Shown in pieces: positions 6,579-11,973 of a stretch of DNA of 11,973 nucleotides. The notes beneath the pieces were generated by a model. The model saw only the letters and a program-made list of their open reading frames with translations, was not told the origin of the DNA and did not search any database. Within the stretch, counting starts at the first letter, position 1; every line of letters begins with the position of its first letter. The stretch is from Bacillota bacterium (GTDB taxonomy: Bacteria; Bacillota; Clostridia; Acetivibrionales; DSM-1351). A program made the translations under genes and the position numbers. Where the stretch lies: the NCBI GenBank assembly GCA_023412275.1, contig JAEYNY010000186.1, positions 1 to 11,973 on the forward strand. The letters run 5' to 3'.

Positions 6579-7775
6579 TTAAGTCGTACTGCCATCTATC
6601 TTTACGGTTTCTATTGAGCCTCCGGAAACTATAACAACCTCGTTTTCTTCCACAAGGTAAGCATCCTTCAATTCATTTTTTGCAGAGTACTGTCCCAGTT
6701 TTTTACCTTTAATACTGTAAAGGTAGACACTTCTCTGAGTGCGAAGCAATAGCCTGCTCCCATGGATGTCCATTCCGATTATATTCTCCGGTTGCTCGAA
6801 GCTGTATAAAGTATTCCCCTTTTTGTCCAAAACAACAATCTGTTGTCCAACAGTTCCTCCTTCGCTCGCAAATTTGCCTGCAACAACTATGTATTTATCA
6901 ATCTTTGGCACAACACAGAAAATTGATTCAGCGTTTTTTCTCCAAACTTCTTTCCCCTGCTTGTCCAAATAAAGAATTATATTTTGTCCGACTGCTACTA
7001 CATTTTCACCTTGATCAAACACCAAAGGAATAATTGTGTCTGCAATGTTTACTGATGCAAACGGCTTTTCATCATATATGTTATTGAATTCCAGTTTTGT
7101 CCCGGTTTTAACACTATCTGTAGTTAATTTATTTATGAATACGTCGTCACCGCCATGAATAGATTTTGCAGATATTACAATATCCTCAGCACACAGTTTG
7201 GTATACTTATCCAAACCATTTATGTCTATAACCTGAACAGCAGATTTAAATTCCTTTGACTGTGTAACAACGGTACAATAACCATCATCACTTACATCTA
7301 AGTTAATTATCTGATTATCAAGCTTCTTTGACCAAAGTTGCTTTTTGCCCTTGTAAAAGAATATATCCCTGCCTGATATATCAGCTACTACCATATATTT
7401 CTCAGAAATACGCAGCACCGGTCTTGCCAAAGTCAATGCATTTTCCTGAAGGAGTTTACCTTTCCGGTCATACCACTTTATACTGTCTTGAGATAGTATT
7501 ACTGTATAATCGGCATATAGTTTACAATCAACATTTCCATCCTGAGAGAATGTAATTTCAGTTGATGATGTATTTTTACTATTCGATTTGTCTTTCAGGA
7601 AAGCTACCGCATCTTTTACACTCATTGTTGAAAAGTCATAGCCTGAACTTTTTAAATAAACAATAAATGCAGTTGTAGAAATGGCAGCTAAAAGTAATAG
7701 AAATGATATTACACTGACAATACCCGATTTTTTAAATTTTACGACGTTGGATTCTGGGTTTGGATTAGTGTTCAA
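6579..7775 (-). CDS. DUF5711-type membrane-anchored beta-propeller-like protein
   Basis: From the TTG at 7775 this is a 398-residue protein. A short polar N-terminus (about 18 residues) is followed by one membrane helix (about 19-41) and a large domain facing outside. That domain has repeated beta-rich units such as SIKWYDRKGKLL, IFFYKGKKQLW, IILYLDKQGKEVW, IVVLDKKGNTLYSF and VYLYSIKGKKL. This is the pattern of PQQ- or WD-like propellers, and of the DUF5711 family often found beside CvpA genes in Clostridia. No enzymatic residues are recognised. It could be a sensor or scaffold for the membrane protein encoded next. The TTG start is chosen over a GTG at 7832 (19 residues longer) because GAGGTG lies 8 bases before the TTG, no such site precedes the GTG, and the predicted transcription start (near 7816) is downstream of the GTG. 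The family name is from memory and is moderately sure. Confidence 0.78.
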   Translation of the reverse strand: MNTNPNPESNVVKFKKSGIVSVISFLLLLAAISTTAFIVYLKSSGYDFSTMSVKDAVAFLKDKSNSKNTSSTEITFSQDGNVDCKLYADYTVILSQDSIKWYDRKGKLLQENALTLARPVLRISEKYMVVADISGRDIFFYKGKKQLWSKKLDNQIINLDVSDDGYCTVVTQSKEFKSAVQVIDINGLDKYTKLCAEDIVISAKSIHGGDDVFINKLTTDSVKTGTKLEFNNIYDEKPFASVNIADTIIPLVFDQGENVVAVGQNIILYLDKQGKEVWRKNAESIFCVVPKIDKYIVVAGKFASEGGTVGQQIVVLDKKGNTLYSFEQPENIIGMDIHGSRLLLRTQRSVYLYSIKGKKLGQYSAKNELKDAYLVEENEVVIVSGGSIETVKIDGSTT

Positions 7776-7783
7776 ATATATTT

Positions 7784-7789
7784 CACCTC
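7784..7789 (-). promoter_or_regulatory. Ribosome binding site that decides the TTG start at 7775
   Basis: The minus strand reads GAGGTG followed 8 bases later by TTG. It is the only good ribosome binding site near the 5' end of this gene. Confidence 0.7.
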
Positions 7790-7822
7790 GTACTTCATCT
7801 TTAGTTATAAGCTCATAGCTAA

Positions 7823-7851
7823 ATTTTAGCACATCGATACGATTTTATCCA
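7823..7851 (-). promoter_or_regulatory. Candidate promoter for the DUF5711-CvpA unit
   Basis: On the minus strand TGGATA (7851-7846, 4 of 6) is followed after 17 bases by TAAAAT (7828-7823, 5 of 6), with TGC just before it as an extended -10. The start would be near 7816, about 40 bases before the TTG codon. It lies just after the YkvI-type gene, so that gene and this unit may be independently transcribed. Confidence 0.5.
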
Positions 7852-7874
7852 GTTTCCCTTGTTCAAAAAGAAAT

Positions 7875-8945
7875 TTAGCCTCTGGAATATCTATTTGTAA
7901 TTAATCCCCTTAAGTGTTGGAATATTATTACAAATATCAGAAACAATCCTAGATAGCCGAAAACAGGGTACAATGTGGATATAAGATTTGAAAATCCAAA
8001 GGAGGTCAAAGGTATTGTTAACAAACATAGCATTACCGCTACCAGTTTGTAATTAAGCTTCATTTTTTTGCTTATTCTGTCCGCAAGACAATATCCCGAT
8101 GTAACTGTTGATATAAACATAGCCAATATCAAAACTCCGCTGTATATTTGCGATAATAGTCTGCTATTGTTTTGTATTATTCCTAATACCGGTATTTCCG
8201 AAGTAATTGAGTGAGGGTAGAAAAAGTAAAGGGCGGAGTTAAGAATTAATGCAGTGATTCCTAACATTCCTCCCCCTAGCACGCCTCCCCATGCACTGAC
8301 TTTTTTTGACTTCAAGTACGGCAGCATACCTGTCAGGAGTACCGTTGACAGTATTGTGTTGTAGCTGACATATAGTATAGCTGAAAACACCCAGTTATTT
8401 GTTATAACACTGAATTTATTAGACATATTGAATACGGAAGTATCCTTTGATACAAGTATATAACAACCTACAAACACTATTCCTGCAATAAGCACCGGAG
8501 ATATAAAAGAGCTTAGCACTACAATTCCCTTTATATTGGTTAAAATTGCAATCAGGCACACTGCAATCCCTATAATTACACAGACCCTGTAATCAAGACC
8601 GGTAATATCCATTAGTATGTTACCCAGTCCGGCAGTCATTACACTCATAATACAGGCCATAAATAACATTACGATGAACTCCATTATCCTTCCTAAGAAA
8701 TAGCCCATCATAGGAAATAGAAATTCATCGTAGCTTCTTATTCTTTCAGTATAAACTTTGCTCAGTACTATATATCCTATTACTGAAAAGAGTCCTCCCG
8801 CAAGAATTATTCCAAGAAAGCCTCCTTTATAATAAATTGAAAAGAACTGTATTATTTCCTGACCAGATGCAAATCCTGCACCTATTATTGTTGCCATATA
8901 TAAAAATGCAACTTTGAGTATATTAGAAAATTCTCCCTTTATCAA
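7875..8945 (-). CDS. YkvI-type multi-pass membrane transporter
   Basis: This protein of about 356 residues is hydrophobic throughout, with roughly ten membrane segments. The first carries VAFLYMATIIGAGFASGQEI; GAGFASGQE is a hallmark of the YkvI (COG3949) family, which has a LeuT-like fold related to amino acid transporters. The substrate is not known. The start is uncertain. A TTG at 8954 sits directly against GGGAG with no spacing, whereas the TTG at 8945 has GGGAG 9 bases upstream (8959-8955) and is chosen. The next in-frame ATG would cut into the first membrane helix. The start and its ribosome binding site overlap the terminator of the preceding operon, which is unusual. No terminator is visible after the gene. 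Confidence 0.85.
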   Translation of the reverse strand: MIKGEFSNILKVAFLYMATIIGAGFASGQEIIQFFSIYYKGGFLGIILAGGLFSVIGYIVLSKVYTERIRSYDEFLFPMMGYFLGRIMEFIVMLFMACIMSVMTAGLGNILMDITGLDYRVCVIIGIAVCLIAILTNIKGIVVLSSFISPVLIAGIVFVGCYILVSKDTSVFNMSNKFSVITNNWVFSAILYVSYNTILSTVLLTGMLPYLKSKKVSAWGGVLGGGMLGITALILNSALYFFYPHSITSEIPVLGIIQNNSRLLSQIYSGVLILAMFISTVTSGYCLADRISKKMKLNYKLVAVMLCLLTIPLTSFGFSNLISTLYPVFGYLGLFLIFVIIFQHLRGLITNRYSRG

Positions 8946-8996
8946 AAAAAGCAACTCCCAACATAGATTTTTTATATAATTCTATGTGGGAGTTGC
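8944..8996 (-). terminator. Strong Rho-independent terminator of the Gld-like ABC operon
   Basis: On the minus strand GCAACTCCCACATAGA (8996-8981) pairs over 16 base pairs with TCTATGTTGGGAGTTGC (8967-8951), with one bulged base and a 13-base AT-rich loop. Seven T (8950-8944) follow. It starts 15 bases after the DUF4340 stop. The 3' arm contains GGGAG, the likely ribosome binding site of the downstream YkvI-type gene. Confidence 0.9.
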
Positions 8997-9011
8997 CTTG
9001 CAAATTACATT

Positions 9012-10436
9012 TTATTTTGCTTTACCTATGGCTTCTTTAAGATTTTTTAAAGTTTCTCTTACACCTTCTGGTTCATTAAACTTGTTTTTAATAACCAATC
9101 TGTTTGTGTAGACGCCATCTTTTACTGCATAATAATAGTTATTATCCTTAGAAATAAAATCAACTGTTACTACTTTGTTATCCGGTTTCATATAGTATTT
9201 AATAGTAATCTCCGGCGTTCCTTGAGGCTTAAGGTCAGCTTGGTACTTGTTAAAGGTTATACCTATCATTGCCTGATAAAAGGCTTTGAAAAGTGATTTG
9301 TCATTGCTGTCCTTCATATTTGCATCTTTACCATCTACCTTGAACTTATCCTCTTCCTTCTTGCCTTCAACAGTTTTTATTTCAGAAACTGTTGTTTTAC
9401 CATCAATAATCAATTCAACCTTGTTGACCTCGTTTATGTTTGGTATATAAACAAACGGGCTTATTACATCCTTTAAACCAACATCAAGGAATGATAACTT
9501 TGAAACATCTACAGTGAATACGATATTTGCATCTGGAAATTTTGCATATAGAATATTTCCTGCGGAAGAAGAACTGCTTGCATCCGCTCCAGCCTCAGCC
9601 TTATCGCCCAACAACACTGTCTTAGTAGAAGTTTTATTACCATAAGTAATCTCATAAACAGGTTTATCAAGACCATACTTAGCAAGATCTGCCGGGTTTT
9701 CCTCAACAATATCTTTAATTTCCAACTGTACAACTGTCTGTACCAACTGACTGATCTTTGTTGTATCTGCTTCTTCCTTTAAAGGAGCTACAATTTTCAT
9801 ATCGGACTCAGACTCAATATCTATAGAATACTGCATCTTTCCGTCTTTCTTATATTCGAATTTCTTTATTGCAGTTGCTTCTACAGGAAGTATTTGCTTT
9901 GATGCAAAATGCCCTCTGCTTACTTTTATCATATCTTCATAATATCCACCTACAGTATATATCTTTGGTTGGCCTTTTATTTTAACGTAAACGTCTTCTC
10001 CTGTAGGCGACTTATTTCCAACTTCAAGTTCCTTCGAACTTCCGTCAGATAACACTACTTTAACCACAGACGGTTTATCAAGCCCAAAATCTGATAAACG
10101 ATCGGATTTTTCAGCAACAACCTTGTTTGCCTCTACATCAGCCAGACTGCTTAGAGTATTGTCTACTGTGTTTTTATCCAATGCCAGTTCAAATGCGGGG
10201 TCCATTACCCAAGTTTCGCCTTTCTTTTTTATGGAAAACTTTCCTTGGGGACTTGAATACTCGATTGAACTAATTTTCTGCGAATCCATTTCCATTACCT
10301 TTATGGATTTGGCAGTCTCGGTAGTTTGAGAGGCTGGATCAGTAGTTCCGGATTTTTTGTTACTAATGAAAAAATACGCTCCTACAAGAAGTCCCAGAAC
10401 TACAACCAATATAATTGCATTTCTATATAACTTCAT
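9012..10436 (-). CDS. DUF4340 domain protein, membrane-anchored, ABC-system associated
   Basis: This 474-residue protein has an N-terminal membrane anchor (about 7-24) and a large exported, Lys-rich, beta-rich region. Two copies of a DUF4340-like unit are clear. The first (about 45-175) contains LSDFGLDKPSVVKVVLSDG and the second (about 183-315) contains LAKYGLDKPVYEITYGN; each has a GLDKP turn and a later VY or IVFTV strand. A third, more divergent unit may cover about 335-455. A Ser-rich loop (ASSSSSAG) interrupts the second. The ATG at 10436 is 3 bases after the GldG-like stop. AAGGAGG lies 12 bases upstream, inside the end of that gene, so translation is probably coupled. DUF4340 genes typically follow GldFG-like genes. 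The function is unknown; it is probably an extracytoplasmic partner of the transporter. A terminator follows. Confidence 0.87.
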   Translation of the reverse strand: MKLYRNAIILVVVLGLLVGAYFFISNKKSGTTDPASQTTETAKSIKVMEMDSQKISSIEYSSPQGKFSIKKKGETWVMDPAFELALDKNTVDNTLSSLADVEANKVVAEKSDRLSDFGLDKPSVVKVVLSDGSSKELEVGNKSPTGEDVYVKIKGQPKIYTVGGYYEDMIKVSRGHFASKQILPVEATAIKKFEYKKDGKMQYSIDIESESDMKIVAPLKEEADTTKISQLVQTVVQLEIKDIVEENPADLAKYGLDKPVYEITYGNKTSTKTVLLGDKAEAGADASSSSSAGNILYAKFPDANIVFTVDVSKLSFLDVGLKDVISPFVYIPNINEVNKVELIIDGKTTVSEIKTVEGKKEEDKFKVDGKDANMKDSNDKSLFKAFYQAMIGITFNKYQADLKPQGTPEITIKYYMKPDNKVVTVDFISKDNNYYYAVKDGVYTNRLVIKNKFNEPEGVRETLKNLKEAIGKAK

Positions 10437-10439
10437 ATT

Positions 10440-11867
10440 TTACAAGTGCCTCCTTCTGGACCAAACAAACAAGCCGAAACCAAGGATCAGCAAAGGAAGT
10501 ACACCAATTAGGACAATAGAAAGAACCTTTGTTTGGCTTTCTGTTACCGATAATGCCTTAGGGGTAACCACTTTGGCAGAAATAGTCTGTTCATTGGCTT
10601 TATCCTGCATCCAGTTAACTACTGTAGTAAGAAAATAGTTTGTTCCGTATTGGAAGTAAGTTCCGTACTGGCTTGCTAAAGCTTTATCACTAAGGAATTT
10701 ACTATTACCGAATACCAATACTTTACTGCCTCCGCTTATCTCTGCAGCTACAGCTAAGTTGAATGGTCCCTTGTTTACTTTTCCGCCCACAATGTCAGTA
10801 GATTCAGCCTTATTTGTGGTTGTTATAAGTTGAGTATTTGTTAACCAGTCCTTTTGATTTTTCAAAATGCTGATACTTCTTGAGTCAGGCATAAATACAG
10901 GATAATTTGCACCTGAGAATGCCTTGTTTATATCGTTTTCTGCTAAGCCGGCGATAAGTGCATAATCATCGTTCGGCAAATGCTTGTTTGAATCATTTTC
11001 CTTAACCTTATCATAATTGATTCCTATGTTAAAGTAACTTAATGAATCTTCAAAGTTAGTTAACTTGTCACTTGATTCTAAAGAGTCAAACATGAATATA
11101 ACCTTACCGTTCTTTTTAACATATGCATCAAGCTTTATTTTTTCCTCATCAGTCAAATCCTTTTGAGGAGATGCAAATATCAATATATGGCAATCATCGG
11201 GAACATTTTTCTCTGTTAGCAATGAAAGACTCTTTACTTCAAGGTTATTGCTTTGTAATATCTTTGAAACTTGGGTAAGATCTTCCTTTACCGAAAGTTC
11301 ATTATGACCTTCAACAAAATATGCAACAGGAGTTACATCAGAAGCAACAAACTTTATAGCTCCTGTTATCAGAGGCTCTGCGGTGTAAGTTCTTCCGGAC
11401 TGTTGATTGGCCTGTCCGTAAAGATCCTGTGCCTCCAATCTTCTTACCTTATTGCCTGATTTTACAACGAAATCGCCCTTTGTAAGTCCCAGTGTCTTTT
11501 GGGGGTCAAGGGATGTTATTGTTCCCGGATCTTTATCAGGGTCAACGTATTTAACCTTTACTCCCAAAGCCTTATATTCATTAACAAGATCTGTAATTTC
11601 TCTGTATTCCGAACCACCTGGAATAGTAGCGTTATCAAATAAACCATATATTGTAACATCTTTTTTGATTTTCTTTACAATGTCCTTACTTTGATCACTT
11701 AAGCTGTATAATTTTTCAGCAGTTAAGTCCAATCTGAAGTTACCCATTCCAACAAGCAGGTTTACAACAATTGCTATTGCAACAACAGCAATAATAAGAA
11801 CTATGGAATTTGTCCCATATTTAAGAGACCTTTTATTCATAAATTTCAATTTCCCCACTTTTATCAC
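10440..11867 (-). CDS. GldG-like ABC transport auxiliary protein
   Basis: This 475-residue protein has one N-terminal (about 20-40) and one C-terminal (about 448-469) membrane helix around a large external domain, ending in the positive SRRRHL. Right after the first helix it has LDLTAEKLYSLS (46-57), the hallmark of GldG and ABC-type auxiliary (ABC_transp_aux) proteins. Further on are YFVEGHNE (183-190), a GATase-like fold region (HILIFASPQKDLTDEE) and FGNSKFLSD (386-394). In Bacteroidetes, GldF and GldG form an ABC complex with GldA linked to gliding. Here the job is unknown and gliding is not implied. The GTG start is supported by GGAG 6 bases upstream and by its GTGA overlap with the permease stop; an ATG at 11840 is the alternative. 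Confidence 0.9.
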   Translation of the reverse strand: MIKVGKLKFMNKRSLKYGTNSIVLIIAVVAIAIVVNLLVGMGNFRLDLTAEKLYSLSDQSKDIVKKIKKDVTIYGLFDNATIPGGSEYREITDLVNEYKALGVKVKYVDPDKDPGTITSLDPQKTLGLTKGDFVVKSGNKVRRLEAQDLYGQANQQSGRTYTAEPLITGAIKFVASDVTPVAYFVEGHNELSVKEDLTQVSKILQSNNLEVKSLSLLTEKNVPDDCHILIFASPQKDLTDEEKIKLDAYVKKNGKVIFMFDSLESSDKLTNFEDSLSYFNIGINYDKVKENDSNKHLPNDDYALIAGLAENDINKAFSGANYPVFMPDSRSISILKNQKDWLTNTQLITTTNKAESTDIVGGKVNKGPFNLAVAAEISGGSKVLVFGNSKFLSDKALASQYGTYFQYGTNYFLTTVVNWMQDKANEQTISAKVVTPKALSVTESQTKVLSIVLIGVLPLLILGFGLFVWSRRRHL

Positions 11868-11973
11868 CCCTTACTCCAACGTCTTTTTTCTATTATCCTG
11901 ATTGTAATAAATACAAATATAGCCGAAAAACTCAGGTAGTACACAATTGGTGCAAGAGAAAGAATTCCGGCAT
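11864..11973 (-). CDS. ABC-2 type permease, GldF-like (partial, C-terminus only)
   Basis: The last 35 codons enter from the right edge. They read AGILSLAPIVYYLSFSAIF and then a hydrophobic stretch ending IRIIEKRRWSKG. This is a final membrane helix closed by a basic tail, as is typical for ABC-2 permeases of the GldF or NosY kind, whose C-termini often end in E-K/R-R-R-W. The TGA stop overlaps the GTG of the GldG-like gene by 4 bases (GTGA), showing tight coupling. The ATPase gene is expected further upstream, beyond the window. Confidence 0.78.
   Translation of the reverse strand, partial: AGILSLAPIVYYLSFSAIFVFITIRIIEKRRWSKG

Overview
The window is AT-rich, with strong Shine-Dalgarno sequences, TTG and GTG starts, and protein families typical of Gram-positive anaerobes. 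It looks like a chromosomal core region of a member of the Clostridia, possibly a cellulolytic Ruminiclostridium-like lineage. The lineage is an inference from protein flavour; no database search was run. No phage, insertion sequence, CRISPR array, rRNA or tRNA is visible. No intergenic stretch exceeds 300 bases; the longest is 5624-5858.

Layout. At the left edge, on the minus strand, are the start of secE (partial) and rpmG, the usual entrance to the secE-nusG-ribosomal protein cluster. Divergent from rpmG, on the plus strand, is a DEAD-box RNA helicase with a long basic disordered tail (553-2181). It ends at a strong hairpin terminator facing the convergent ilvB. On the minus strand, ilvD (3965-5623) followed by ilvB (2242-3927) form a branched-chain amino acid operon. 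Its leader carries a promoter candidate, a perfect inverted repeat and a terminator-like hairpin. Upstream are a two-gene unit of a membrane-anchored DUF5711-type beta-propeller protein and a CvpA-family membrane protein (5859-7775), a YkvI-type transporter (7875-8945), and the 3' part of an ABC-transport operon. That operon holds a permease C-terminus, a GldG-like auxiliary protein and a DUF4340 protein (9012-11973), and closes with a strong terminator.

How the genes work together. IlvB makes 2-acetolactate or 2-aceto-2-hydroxybutyrate and IlvD dehydrates the dihydroxy acids further down the same pathway; the AHAS regulatory subunit (IlvN) and IlvC are not in the window. The permease, GldG-like and DUF4340 genes are packed by a 4-base GTGA overlap and a 3-base gap, so they very probably act as one envelope complex of unknown substrate. 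DUF5711 and CvpA genes are 21 bases apart with one good promoter upstream.

Most of the window is ordinary. The points most worth a second look are the control elements before ilvD, a terminator stem that contains the likely ribosome binding site of the YkvI-type gene, three apparent DUF4340-like repeats in one protein, the uncharacterised Gld-like ABC system, and the amphipathic C-terminus of the helicase.
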